Assembly: GCA_002812745.2 (NCBI GenBank)
Contig: NCSJ02000098.1
Span: 1 to 64,000, forward strand
DNA: 64,000 bases
DNA from: Scytalidium lignicola
Taxonomy: Eukaryota > Ascomycota > Leotiomycetes
Reading direction: 5' to 3'
Below, piece by piece: positions 35,026 to 46,356 of the stretch (position 1 is the stretch's first letter; each line of letters opens with the position of its first letter). A program made the position numbers and the translations under genes. Under the pieces are notes generated by a model. That model was not told the origin of the DNA. It made no database searches and was given only the letters and a program-made list of their open reading frames with translations.

Positions 35026-35898
35026 CTACCACAGATCCCTTGCATAATTGATAAGGTCTTGTTGTGTAAAAATAAAATCCGCCTCTGGAGGATTCGGTGC
35101 GCGAAGGCACACTCGGTCAAACTCTAAAACAAGAGGAGCCCCGTCAATTGTAGCAGGATTAGTTGAGCCATCAATTTTGATTGTCGAAACCAGCTCGCCC
35201 TCAGAATTTCTGGGTGGCTGGCGAGGGACCCACTTCTCAATGGACAGTCTCTTAACAGTAGGAGAAACTTTAATGAGAATCACAATTTTTACCTGTCCGG
35301 CTGAAGTTCCTATCCACCACTCCACGTCTTTTCTGAGTTTAGGGAGAGACTCACTATAGCCAGCCTCTATGACGAGACTTGGCCAATCTCCATCATTTGG
35401 TCGTATAAGACGATTTCTGAAAGTCGAGTCTCCCTCATTGGAGCCGTTAGTTCCTGCATATCTTGATGTACCCAACGGCTGGCATTCAGCACGTTGAAGG
35501 TTCATGTTCCGTCTAAGATGCACAACCTCCTCTGCAAGGTTCAGGTGCGCCCTTTCATGTATTTCGGTAACGACTTTGATGATTAAAGTGCTGATATCAG
35601 TGAAATATGTGAACCTAACCCCAACGCCAAAGACATGTCTACGGCTCTCAATCAAGTCAAAGACTCTAGGGGAAACACCTTTAACGGATAAATACTGTGC
35701 AGTAAAATCCTTATTCTGCAGTCTGTCATAGTGTATTTGTACTAGTCGATTGAGATCTTCTAGACCTGTAAATGTACTCGGCGAGTATTGCTCAATAGCT
35801 GCTAATTGTTTAGATGTTGGCATGGTGGATACTCTGCGGGATGATGCGACGTTGTAGGAGGCGGAGCTATCCACCCCTCCAAAGGATACGCAAGCCAT
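35026..35898 (-). CDS. Fungal orphan-family protein, 290 aa
   Basis: This is an intact single-exon frame from ATG 35898. The core reads NDGDWPSLVIEAGYSESLPK, then LRKDVEWWIGTSAGQVKIVI and later APLVLEFDRVCLR, and it ends FTQQDLINYARDLW. I recall similar hypothetical proteins as multi-copy families in filamentous ascomycetes, often with 'WPSLVIEVG.SES...LR.D..WW....G.VKIV'. The pattern of an acidic residue in a beta-strand (VIEAG) followed by K-x-V-I-L-I loosely resembles the PD-(D/E)XK nuclease fold, but that is speculation. There is no signal peptide. It lies in a repeat-rich neighbourhood. Confidence 0.7.
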   Translation of the reverse strand: MACVSFGGVDSSASYNVASSRRVSTMPTSKQLAAIEQYSPSTFTGLEDLNRLVQIHYDRLQNKDFTAQYLSVKGVSPRVFDLIESRRHVFGVGVRFTYFTDISTLIIKVVTEIHERAHLNLAEEVVHLRRNMNLQRAECQPLGTSRYAGTNGSNEGDSTFRNRLIRPNDGDWPSLVIEAGYSESLPKLRKDVEWWIGTSAGQVKIVILIKVSPTVKRLSIEKWVPRQPPRNSEGELVSTIKIDGSTNPATIDGAPLVLEFDRVCLRAPNPPEADFIFTQQDLINYARDLW

Positions 35899-36240
35899 GC
35901 TTTAACTATGACTAGCAGAATAAATGACGTCAGCAGATAATTAAAGTTAACTTAAGCCTAGGAGAATTTGCAATGATGAAATAATGACATACATAGAGGG
36001 ATATATACGAAAATACCCCCGAACAGTACGGTTGGTGGATACTTAACCCGAGGAATAATGGAAGATGAAAAATTATTAAAGAAGAATGAAAAAGAAGAGA
36101 AAATATTTTTTTAGCACTGCAATCAAGTTTTGATGGTGATTGCTAGTGATAGAATGAAGATGAAAAAAGAGGAAAGGAAGAGGAATGAAGAAGGCTATTT
36201 ATCCCCCTCCGAAAAAACATAAGTAAATTCACTGTTTCTA
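35899..36240. other. AT-rich promoter side of the orphan gene
   Basis: It includes purine-rich, A-rich stretches (36060-36190). No gene or RNA is seen. Confidence 0.4.
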
Positions 36241-36248
36241 GCTCACTG

Positions 36249-36455
36249 GTGTAGAATGAGGGATAAGTTCACTTATCTCTATTTCAATATAGATTAGTGA
36301 ACGCTTGATCAGTTCACATAATAAAAAGGTGAATCTCTGATCGTCGGTCGCACTTGCTTGTAGCCGGGAGAAGCTAGTGTGGTCTCTAGGTGATTCGTTA
36401 GCTAAGTTGAGCCTAACGACCTTACTGAACAAAGTCTGTGTGATTCAGGCTACAT
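36249..36455 (-). repeat. Possible LTR-like sequence
   Basis: Read on the minus strand, it begins TGTAGCCTGAATCACACAG and ends CATTCTACA. This gives TGTAG...CTACA ends of the kind that bound LTRs, over about 207 bp. An inverted, partial relative of the first 35-50 bases lies at about 37260-37305. No clear primer-binding site or second full LTR was seen, so solo-LTR status is a guess. Confidence 0.4.
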
Positions 36456-36654
36456 AACAATTAAAAACATCAATTCAAGGTATAACCAACGAATTTAGTT
36501 AGTAGTTGGCCATTTATAACATTTCATAAATACTTGAACTAAATCTTACTTTAAATTTAATTGATTAATCTAATCATGTAGTTTTTATCTTAACTATTAT
36601 GGTTAGTTATTTTTATCGTCTATGCTTAATTCTTTTTTAATATTTCTCAATTAA

Positions 36655-37090
36655 ATTTAAGGGAAACTTAAATCAAATCGTAAACTACTTAAATTAACTT
36701 AAAATCTCTAATATCAAACATAACTTTAAGTATAACATTACTTTAGCTTTATATACAAATTAGTATGATAACAAGAGATTATACAATATAATTAATTACA
36801 TTTTTATTTATTATTTAACAACTTTTTAAAGTTATGGTAATATTTTAATATAATCTTGAATTTCCTGTATTACTTTTTAGGCTTCTAAAGTAAATAATAT
36901 AAGTAAATTAGTATATAACTCTTCTAGAGAAGTAAAACTAAAAGACAGATTTTAAGTAGTCATTTTAAGTAAAAGTAATCATTAAAGTAGTTATAAACAA
37001 CTTTAACTTTGTACAGAGGACATAATAAAATTTGATAGAAATCTACTTTTGATTTAAGTAAGTTTTAGATTTATATCAAGACTTGTAGAA
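36655..37090. mobile_element. RIP-degraded relative of the 29.5-kb inverted-repeat element
   Basis: The left part (36655-36900) follows the 29474-29705 sequence almost base for base. Shared phrases include ACTTAAATCAAATC, ATACAAATTAGTAT and TACAATATAATTAATTA, with C replaced by T or G by A at many sites. The right part (about 36954-37015) follows 30025-30085 (AAGTAAAAGT.ATCATTAAAG). The middle is shortened and the right inverted repeat is poorly kept. Confidence 0.7.
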
Positions 37091-37261
37091 AGGTATTACA
37101 TTAATATAATCTCATGTAATATATCTCAAATTGTACAGTGATTCTTTATAAAACTTATAACCATGAGCAGGATTGTTATCTTTAATAAATAATGGCTCAG
37201 TTGAAAGGCGTAAAAGGTAAGTTACAGCTGCAAAAATTACAAAAATGGTGTAAGTCGCTAA

Positions 37262-37305
37262 GTAGCCTGAATCACACAGACTTTGTTCGGTAGGCTCGTA
37301 AGGCC
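37262..37305 (+). repeat. Inverted partner of the LTR-like end
   Basis: It contains TAGCCTGAATCACACAGACT followed by TTGTTC, the reverse complement of about 36424-36453. With that copy it brackets the degraded element in between. Confidence 0.6.
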
Positions 37306-38719
37306 TTTAAGAATCTATGGGTCCTCACAGAGACGCTTTAAAAGGGAGTCCAGGTGTAACGCGTAGGAACGAACACGAAACTTGGTAAACCTAATCCTTA
37401 ATCTCTTAATCACTTTCCCGCCATGCACATTGATGCTTACAATTGGGCCCTTATGGGACACCTGCCCCTCTTCGGCTATACAGCCTACTGATTAAGCAGG
37501 ACCTATTCGAAGCTTGCGAAGCAAAACAACTACAACTCGACGAAGTCCTGAACTGCCCCCCCTTGAAACAAAATAGTGGGCAGCCATATTAGGGCCCCTC
37601 AGTTCTAAGAATAAGCTCATTGTGGCAAGTTCCTTCATAATGCCACTCTATTCCTATAGTGCTTCCTAGCAATGAAAAACTGTAGCAGCGCTTAAATGGT
37701 ACTTCTTTTGTTCATTCCATGGATCACCAACAACAGCAAACTTCAATCCGACCTATCTCAACTGCAGCAGACCACGTTAAACCACGATATTATGACGGAA
37801 GTCAGACAGTTTATAACCAGCTACTTAGACTCAAGTAACGACAATACCTATGAATCGAGCGTAATGAAGAGAGTCTTACAGAGATTAATGCGCTAGACTA
37901 TGTCAGGTCTATCATCCGTTTCTCCCCCCTTTACGTGCTACGTCCGCCAATAGTGTGAAGACAATTAAGAGCCGCACCAGTTCTGATGGGATGTCATCTT
38001 GGCTATATGAGGCTTGATTCGCCGAAATACTTACTAGGGCCTTCAATCTGAGTTGACGAAAGTGCGGCGAGATAACGAGCAACTACGACGAGTAATTAGC
38101 AGACTATGGTAACGGGGAGTTAGATATCGGATTCTTGACGTGAGCAATTTCTGTTTCCGTCTTTAGACCTGAGCTGTGGGTGAGCTAGGCGGAACAACTT
38201 GATCCTTCGAAGCAGATGACTATTAGTTATTGCTGGGGAAAATTCCAAGCTTGGAATCAAAACAACGAAGCGTACTGTGCAACATAGAATTTGCCGAATT
38301 AGATGGTAAGACTGCGTCCTTCATGACAATCGGTCTATAAATTTTGGTTATTAAAGCCTACTTGTGTCATCGCTCTCCTTTGAGTCAGTGGACACGTAGA
38401 TATGTAGGATCCATTCAGACGCTCCCCATGCACAACATGTTTAGAGAGTTGCCTGCTTCTGTCCCCTTCGACATACCAAACAAGCCATTTCACGTATGCA
38501 GGGCGTCCTTCTTAGATAATAGAAGCATACATGTGCCGAAATTGCACTGCTGTTGCTACCACTAATAATACCACTACGCGGCAGTTCTCATTACTCAGCC
38601 AGGTGATTTGGAAATTCTTACAGTTCCTCATAACTCTAGTTTCAGTTATTATTAACATCAGTTACCATTAACACCCGAGACGAAGACAGTTAAAATAGTA
38701 GCGAAACTTGTTTTTTAAT
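37306..38719. other. Probable decayed repeat DNA
   Basis: Short frames such as 37696-37896 (QTTLNHDIMTEVRQFITSY) and a charged stretch near 38046-38108 (LTKVRRDNEQLRRVISRLW) look protein-like, but stops interrupt them. They might be remnants of a retroelement gag. I cannot name a family, and no gene is supported. Confidence 0.35.
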
Positions 38720-39764
38720 TTAGCCAAAGCTTTGATAGATCCGTCTGCTTAATGGACAGACTTGGGAAGTATACTTACGTTGCTCCGGCCATAATAAGCT
38801 CTATCATTCTTGAATTAGTCAACCGAGCCAGAATAGACAAGTAGAAAACTGTTGACGTTATAATAACGCAAATTCGAGCCCAGATGTTATTTGTAGCAAT
38901 GCAAATGACCACTGGGGTTAGAAGAAGCAGCGATATCAAAGACAACATGATTGCTTTGGCCGTACGCTTGATCAAAGGTCCTGAATAGAGGTATACATTT
39001 GGGTCAGTTGACAAGTTATGCTGTGGAAGCTACTCATCTTGTAAGCTTGTTATGTCATCCGAAGGGTATCTGTAAATACTTCTCGAAATCCTTTGTATCG
39101 ACGAATGAACAAGTCTTCTACCCAGTCTTCGAGTTGTTTCATAGCTGTGTCATTAGGAGACGTAAGACTAATCAATTCCTGTTCGTATTCGAGGTACTCC
39201 GTCTCCTCTCTACTTAGACAACCGGTTCCATCCACCCAATTCTGTATGCTCGACACGTCTCTTTCTACAGCACCGTTGAAACTAAGTACCTTCTGCGTTC
39301 TCTCCAAAAACGAGTCTGTAAAGGGTTAAACGAGCCACAGCACGGAAAATATAAGAAAATACCATAATCATCTAGTCGCAAGGATATCTCAGAAAGCAAA
39401 GTACTACGGGCTGCATTTTGATCACCACGTGTCTTCCCAAGAAACAGGGGAAATTTTTCATTCTGGTCCAAATCGTCTAGTTGCTTTTCAAGCAAAGATA
39501 ATTTATCTTGCTTTAATAGCAGAATCCTTGAACGAAGCCTAAGAAATTGTCTACATATAAAGAAGTGTGTGTTGGCCGCAATTAGGGCACAGAACTGGGG
39601 ATATCCATCCTTATATTCTTCGACTAAGCATTGTCAGTGCACAGTTTTCAGTATATAGTATTATATTAGTGATAGACACACTCTTCTTTGTCGGCTGTTT
39701 GCATTCCATTGGTCTGGAGTCTCTTTCCAAATCGCATGCCGGCACTATCCCTAGTCGAGGCCAT
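38720..39764 (-). CDS. DUF6594 membrane protein (five exons)
   Basis: This is a fungal DUF6594-family protein: cytoplasmic helical domain plus C-terminal membrane helices, function unknown. Exons are 39764-39680, 39623-39363, 39315-39080, 39020-38779 and 38744-38720 (849 nt, about 282 aa; all phases agree). Exon 2 holds the family start EEYKDGYPQFCALIAANTHF and RLRSRILLLKQDKLSLLEKQ. Exon 3 has SIQNWVDGTGCLSREETEYL. Exon 4 has NLSTDPNVYLYSG and then three hydrophobic stretches (AIMLSLISLLLLTPVVICIA; ICVIITSTVFYLSILA; MIELIMAGAT). Exon 1 and the very short exon 5 are the least certain. The C-terminus seems shorter than usual, since family members continue with a fourth hydrophobic segment. It lies inside a repeat-rich tract yet reads clean. 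Confidence 0.82.
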
Positions 39765-40760
39765 CGGATTTTCCACACTGAAAAGCGGTATTTGAGGAGG
39801 TCCATCTAGAACAATCGTAGTTGAATACCTTTGGAGACTCCTTATATTCTGACTCTACTACACAAGACGGTTTAAATATATTTGTTATGCCTATAAAGCC
39901 AACCTTGTGTGCGATCCTTATATGGGTCTGCTGCGTTGGCGAGAAGGTCATCGAATTAAACAATACTTTTACAACATACCTCTCCTGTTACCCCAACAGG
40001 TTCAACAACTTCTAACCCGTTTTTAGTAGTGAGTTCTGTTTATCCACTGGTTTTTGTTCAATGCTGTAAAGTGTGACGTGGCCGATGGTGCATGAGGCTC
40101 TTCGCCCGAACAATGGGGCTTAGAATGCTCGGACCGAATGATTGCTGCATATTCAGTAACGTAATGTAGGAAATGCATGGCCATCCTTACAATAATGGCT
40201 GCAATATGGCAATGTAGCAGGCTGCATGTACTGTAGAGTTCATTATTATATTGTTAATATCGCCTAGCTGGCGTTGCAATTGTTCAGGGTGCTGACCTTA
40301 TCCTGGTAAAGCGTGCCTTATACATAGCCGACCTCAACAAACACTATATTATCTTCGTCTTCACTTCTTCCTCATAGATACGGAATTTCTCATTGATACT
40401 TCGTGCTCACCCTACTATGTCCTGACTTAGAGAGCAACAGCCACAGAGAAATTAAGTGTTGTGGTGATTGATTGACAGCTATAACTAGTAAATTATCATC
40501 TGCTATTGACAAGTCACCAAAATCTCCTTCGCTTTGTGCTACTGCAGCACTGTTGCTTCTCATTAATAGAATGAGTAACTACAATAGGTGGACATCCGCC
40601 GATCTTGCACTCTAGGTCACGTACTGACGCTTATTACCAGAGGCGATAGCCCCGATTTTAGCATCATTACCGATGAAGGTAAAGGAAAGGTTAAGAAAGC
40701 CGCCAAGGTTTGTTTTTATTGCTTAGAGCGTTTGTTCGAGCTAAGATGCTACATAGAGCA
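39765..40760. other. Intergenic, no supported gene
   Basis: It is upstream of the DUF6594 gene. Several short open frames occur, none recognisable. From about 40588 retroelement-like sequence begins. Confidence 0.4.
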
Positions 40761-40762
40761 GC

Positions 40763-40936
40763 AAATTTCGACGAGGCGATCGAGTGAAACTGCTTGTGGG
40801 GACAGTCTGGCAGGGACCGTATCATATAGCGCGTGTCCTTAACCCTGGACGTTATACCCTTTGTCTTGAAGACGGACAACCTATAGATGGTCTAGATCAT
40901 CAAGAAGTAGATGAAAGCGATCTGGTAGCTGCATAA
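40763..40936 (+). mobile_element. Retroelement integrase C-terminal scrap
   Basis: The frame reads KFRRGDRVKLLVGTVWQGPY, HIARVLNPGRYTLCLEDGQP and EVDESDLVAA, then TAA at 40934-40936. A 'GD.V.....W.GPY.I..VL..G.Y.L' pattern is typical of the SH3-like C-terminal domain of retroelement integrases. Upstream in the same frame are several stops. No LTR or reverse transcriptase is seen next to it. Confidence 0.55.
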
Positions 40937-41260
40937 TGGCCATTGGTATATTTGCATGAGATACGTCACATAAATATTTACCCAGCTAGTTGGCGTACAT
41001 CTATTAAAACCAGCAGAACTCCACCATTTGACCTTTATTTAACTTCACTCAAAAGCTATCCGTATGGCAATCGCAAAGTGAGTCTCCAAATCAATTTGCA
41101 CGTTATGGAGCCGTGGTTGCGGAGTTATACGGGTGAAAAATTGCGATCACTTATCCTATGACACTTGGGTAATCACACGCAATTTTACGAAATCTCTTAG
41201 TCGTTCGGCTTACACAGCACTCACCACATTACTTACGTAATTTGGTGAGGGTCAGCAATA

Positions 41261-41670
41261 ACGTAATTCCCAGTCCACCGGCCCACCCGGTCTACCGGCC
41301 CACTGGAATTTACTGCAAAATCAACGAAAACTGTACATCAATAACTTAACAAATATATAATTATATTTAATCAAACTTTGAAGTCTATTTATTTATTTAA
41401 TAATCAATAAGTATACAAATTTTGACGTGTGTAGCATTTATAGTTTGTGCTATATAATAAAACAACCTTGTGTTGAAGGTCTAAAATCTAATTTAACTAT
41501 ATTATAAGTATTTAAACAAAAGAATGACTAAATATTTGAAATCAGATTAAAGTAATTAGCTATTTTGTAAAGAATTATTTCTTTTAACTTTATAGTTGTT
41601 GAGTTATTAATGTACAGTTTTCGTTGATTTTGCAGTAAATTTCAGTGGGCCGGTGGACTGGGAATTACGT
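41261..41670. mobile_element. 410-bp MITE with long inverted repeats, TA-flanked
   Basis: The left end starts ACGTAATTCCCAGTCCACC and the right end is its reverse complement; the inverted repeats span 41261-41343 and 41604-41670. The left copy has about 17 extra bases from a local duplication of 'ccggcccacc'. A TA dinucleotide flanks each side (41259-41260 and 41671-41672). The inner part is AT-rich and non-coding. Its terminal bases resemble those of the pogo-type transposon at 59328-61214. Confidence 0.88.
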
Positions 41671-43763
41671 TATTACTTGAGGATTAGCTAAGAATAACTT
41701 AAAATGATTTTAATACTTTAAGAAAGTAATCCAATTTGATCTAACTAATTGTCTACAGACTATATTCCTTATAAGCTTATACTCTTAGTTGATAAATAAC
41801 TTTATAACTTTGTAAGACTGATTTAAGTCTTACTTATATAACAATTTATATTATTATTTAAGCTCTCTTCAGAATATAAGTTTCTTGTTAACATTATAAG
41901 ATTTAGAATATGATTATAACTTATATATACTTAATAAGAAACTTTATAATATATAATTAATAATAATTGACTTTGGTTTACCTTTATTTTCCTTTGATTA
42001 ATTTGTTATTTATAATCAAATTGTATTAAAATATAATATTATAAAAGAAGTTATTATTACCTTAATAATACAAGCTTAATTGAATTAAGATTAACATAAG
42101 TACTTTAATATAATTATTATAACTATTAAGAATAAATTATAAACTGCTTACTTTTACTTATAAAGGTTAAAGAGGAATAATAAGACTTTTCTTTATAAAA
42201 CCTTATGTTATCACTTTTATAAATTAAATAAGCATATACTTTGTATAACTTTTATAAGAATTATAATACTTTTATTATTAACTAATTGTATAATATACTT
42301 ATAATTCCAGATTTTAATTAAGTTAAATAAAAGCTTTGTTAACTTGATCTTGAAAAACAACAAGCTAATAATTATACTTTAATATATTAATTTGATTATA
42401 TAAGATAAAGTCCTTATATAATACAAGTATTATTTTAAGGTTGTTTACTAGTTATTTTATGATTTACAGTTTATTAAGGATTAAGATTTACTGTTTAATA
42501 AAGTCCTTATTATCTTAAGCAATGATTTTACTTAGATCTTACTTATAATAATAAATAATATTTAAGTAGACATTATATATACTTGTTTATAACATTCCTT
42601 TATATAATAACAATTACAAAAACTATACTTGAGAATTAATATACATATACAGTTAAAAGAAAAAGAAGTTGATTTTGTTTAGTAGATTAGCTTATTACCT
42701 TATAATATAACCTTTTATAGCCTTGTCTTGATTCCTTCAACTATTTCTATAATTGTAGATTTAAAAGTATTACTTAATGATATGTATTTTTTACNTTTTA
42801 CTTTAAGTTATACTTAAAGATTATATAACTTTTAATGGTAAAGTATTACTTATTACTTGGAATATAATTGTAAAAGTGTTAAATAAAATAATTATAACTT
42901 AATTCCTTAACTTTAAACGTATTTATTTGTTTGTAAACTTGGTTAACATTAATAACAAAGATAATAACAATTATATATATATTATAAAAGTATTACAAGT
43001 TATAAATATTCTAACTTTGCCTTTATCTAAGTTAACGTTAAAAGTTAAAGTGTTAATTATATTAATTTATAATATATACCTCTTAAAAGGTTTATACAAT
43101 AACATATATATAATTATTATAACTTTGTAAAATCATTTGATTAAAGGATAATTATTAAAAGGAAAGTAGGATAAGTAAGTTTATATGATTCCTTAAATTA
43201 AATTAATGTTAAATAAGAATAATCTAGCTTTTACACTTTCTTATAAGTAATTCTTTCTTTGAATATACTTTGTTATGATTATAAATAAGTCTTAAGGTTA
43301 ATTGTTTAATAAGGTTAACCTTAATCTATGAATTCTTATCTTTACACATAGTTAGTTTTATATAACAATCTCTTGAAATACTTTTGTTAAAAGGTTATTT
43401 ATACTCTTACTTATAAGAGTTACTATAATAAATAACATAGTATATCCAGAGGTTTTAAGAGATATTAATATATAACTTTATACTTTATAATATATATACT
43501 TTCAATATATAAAGGTTATTTACAAGTATAAAGNAAAAGAAAAAAGTAAGTAATATTCTTTTATTATACATTTGATTAACTAGTAATCAAGACCTTTTAT
43601 AAGATTTTCATTCCTCCTTATTCAAGGTTATAACTAGTATAACTAATTCCATTTGTAAATGTGTTTTACAAATATAATACTCCTTATAAGAAAGTATAAA
43701 AGCATTAATAACCATATCTTAAAAGGAGTTAATAATATTTACAACTTGTTATAATATAATAAC

Positions 43764-43796
43764 AAGAGTAAGAGTAAGAGTAAGAGTAAAGCTAAC
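43764..43796 (+). repeat. Short tandem AAGAGT repeat
   Basis: About five copies of 'aagagt' in tandem inside the AT-rich tract. A similar phrase recurs near 43941. Confidence 0.8.
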
Positions 43797-44430
43797 AATA
43801 GTAAAACCTACTTATAATCTATTAGTTATAGATTGTATAATTTGATAATAATGTTATTTATTATCGTTATTAACTTTAAAGGAGTTTACAAGTCTAATTA
43901 AGATTAGAGTAATATAACAAAGGTTATTAAGGCAAGGAGTATAAGCAAGAGTAAATGTAAGGTAAGTTAAGGAGTTATTAAAGTTATTAGTTAAGGCTAT
44001 TCCAAGAATAACAAGCATTAAGACATTTTGAACAGTTTAAGCTGCTTGAACATTTACTTGTATTATGTACAGTTAATTATAGACTATAATAACATAGAAT
44101 CAATTACTTATATTATTGAATATTGTATTAAGTACTTAAGAAGTTATAATAACAATTATAACAACTATTATCAAATAAGTTGTTTACCACAATATATAAT
44201 TAGAATAGTTTATTATACACTTGACAATGTTTACAAACTATAAAGTTATTCATTATTATTCCTCTTATCTGGTTAATGATAACCTTATTGTTTTGAGTAT
44301 AACTTAAGGTCATTTGTTATATTGTTAGAACAAGGTAACATGAACAATTAACATTATTGCTAATGTTTATATAATAGTTATATACTTAATAGTAATATTG
44401 GAAACAATGATTTGGTTATTCATTTTAATG

Positions 44431-44511
44431 GTAATAATAGTAATAATAATAATAATAATAGTAGTAATAATAATAATAATAGTAATAATAGTAATAATAA
44501 TAATAGTAAAT
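44431..44511 (+). repeat. TAA/TAG trinucleotide microsatellite
   Basis: About 27 units of 'taa' with interspersed 'tag', a simple sequence repeat that is likely length-variable. Confidence 0.9.
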
Positions 44512-45354
44512 GTAGTTGACAAAGAGAAAAAGTAAGAAGTTATTGTAAAAGGTTAAAATATATATTTTTATAGTTAATAGAAGTTAGTTTCATTGTTATT
44601 ATTCATGTACAAGTCATAAATAAAGAAGTCTTTCACTAAGTTCATGGTTTTATATTATTATGTTATTTACAATAGTTAAGTTTTTATTATTCTTATAAGT
44701 AATGCCTTTGAGATCTCTTTTGACAATGTATAAAAGTGTTGTTGTACAATTCTTTACAGTCAATTCCATTGTTATAGTTTTATTTATAACTATTCAAAGG
44801 AAGTAGTGGTTAAAAGCAAATAAGGGTGTCAGAGGTTATAATGTAAGGATTAGGCTACTACATATATAAATTGTATGGTACAAAGACTTTATTCATTGCT
44901 CAATTTTATAATGTATAGTACAAAGGAGTAAACTGGTAAAACTTTGCACTTTACTGACTATAAGCTTCTTACAGTTATGATTGGCCAACGCTAATTATAT
45001 AAGCAATATCTTTGACATTCCTCTATGCGTTGTAATTGTTGTCTCTCTTGTACAGCGCAATATAGCTGTATAAGTGTAATTTACAATTGATCTTGAGCTT
45101 TATTAACTTTTACAACGAGTGTATAACTTGTAATGTCTATATCTCTAGTGGAGTTCGATCATTCCACAGATTTACAGGTTTTACCTCTTCCTCAGTAGAG
45201 GAGTTTGATTATTGTACTGTATTGTAATATAAGAGTACTTCTAGCATCTTCAAATAGCTAGCTCTAATTCTCTACAATGCTTTCTTAGCCTAAATTTGAT
45301 GGAATTTACTAATTCCTAATATATGAAGATGCTTTTGGAATTATTCTGTAAGTA

Positions 45355-45655
45355 GTTACTTGGTGAGTATGTTTGCTGGTTGGTCAACTCCAGGAATGTA
45401 CTTTACTAGCTTTTACCATATCAAATTGAATATAGTTGAATTGTATATTAATATACTTAGTTTTCTTATGAAACTTATTGTTATGAATAAGTTTTATAAC
45501 TCTTATATTGTTAGTATAAAATGTTAGAAGGTGAGGAAATTCTTCTTTTAAATCTATATTCAATTTCTTTAACCATGTTGTTTCCTTTGAAGCTTTACTT
45601 ATTAATATAAACTTAGCTTTTATAAAGCTTAATATAGTTGATCTTTGTTGTTGAG
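45355..45655 (-). mobile_element. Ty1/copia reverse transcriptase-RNase H remnant
   Basis: On the minus strand, blocks of the copia RNase H domain remain: QQQRSTILSFIKAKFILISK, ASKETTWLKKL, KFHKKTKYINIQFNYIQFD and YIPGVDQPANILTK. These match the family's 'S..EAE....A..E..WL..L', 'H.RTKHIDI.YH' and 'YIP..D..AD..TK'. The many Ile, Lys and Asn residues, and replacement of catalytic residues, show strong A/T drift. It is a dead fragment. Confidence 0.85.
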
Positions 45656-46035
45656 TTATTTATAATATAACTCTTCTAACTCTAGTAACAACTTATCTAT
45701 TAAATGACTTCTTATTACCTTTAGTTCCTTATATAACATTACTGTATAAAGTGTAAGGGTTTCTAGTCTGTAAAAACATCTGGTAGTGTTTTGAATTACT
45801 TTATAGGTTAGATGAATAGATTATACTATAATTAATTATTCCCTTCAGATATCATAGTACTTGTTTAGCATATTGGAAGTGTAGAATACATAGGTTTGAT
45901 GTATGCTTGGCTAGTTGACTGACTGTGTAACTTATGTCTGGACATATATAGTTTGACAGGTAAATAAGTAATTCTGTAAGCTATTGATATAGTGTTATCT
46001 TCAGGGGTTCTAGCAGTTGGTAACGGTTGTCCTTA

Positions 46036-46356
46036 GACTGGCCGATCGGTCCAGACCGGACCAGACCGTGGGTTTTGTNGGGGACCGTTTCGAGACCGTG
46101 GTCTGTACGGTCTGAAGCCAAAATTTTGAGACCAGACCGTACGGTCTACGGTCTGAAGCTAAAATTTTGAGACCAGACCGTGAGACTACGGTCTGGTCTG
46201 ACAACAAANGTGGGGACCGTTTCACGGTTCGGTCTCNAAAACCTTGAGANCGAACTGTGTGGCTTATGGTCTCGCTTAAATTTTTGCGGACGAGACCGTG
46301 TGGCTTACGGTCTCGTCCGGACNGGACCACGGTCCAATGCAACGGTCCGGCCAGTC
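46036..46356. mobile_element. 321-bp CpG-rich MITE built of GACCGT motifs (copy 1)
   Basis: Its ends are GACTGGCCG and CGGCCAGTC, with TA directly outside each (46034-46035 and 46357-46358). The interior is an array of GACCGT/ACGGTC units, many arranged as the palindrome GACCGTACGGTC. It is rich in CpG although it lies in an AT-rich tract. The open frame through it has no protein meaning. N bases interrupt it at about 46079, 46209, 46237, 46250 and 46323. A second copy lies at 58913. Confidence 0.85.

Larger units (their letters stand above)
41673..46030. other. Very AT-rich, gene-free tract
   Basis: More than 4 kb consist mainly of A and T, with very few CpG or CpA steps, as expected of DNA heavily altered by RIP. 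Frames at 42927-43130 and 44028-44243 consist of Ile/Asn/Tyr/Leu and are products of composition. The only recognisable coding remnant is the copia fragment near 45.4 kb. N bases occur near 42795 and 43534. Confidence 0.8.

Noticed and set aside
41261..41670. Possible CRISPR-like or hairpin RNA structure
   Set aside because: The pair of inverted repeats with TA on each side is better explained as a MITE; the setting is a fungal nuclear genome.
42927..44243. AT-derived open frames in the gene-free tract
   Set aside because: They consist of Ile, Asn, Tyr and Leu as expected from base composition, with no motif.
46010..46342. Minus-strand open frame of 110 codons
   Set aside because: It runs through the GACCGT repeat element and several N bases; the protein is only a translation of the repeat.
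46036..46356. GACCGT array as a possible CRISPR array
   Set aside because: There is no constant repeat-spacer spacing, no associated genes, and the ends form terminal inverted repeats of a transposable element.
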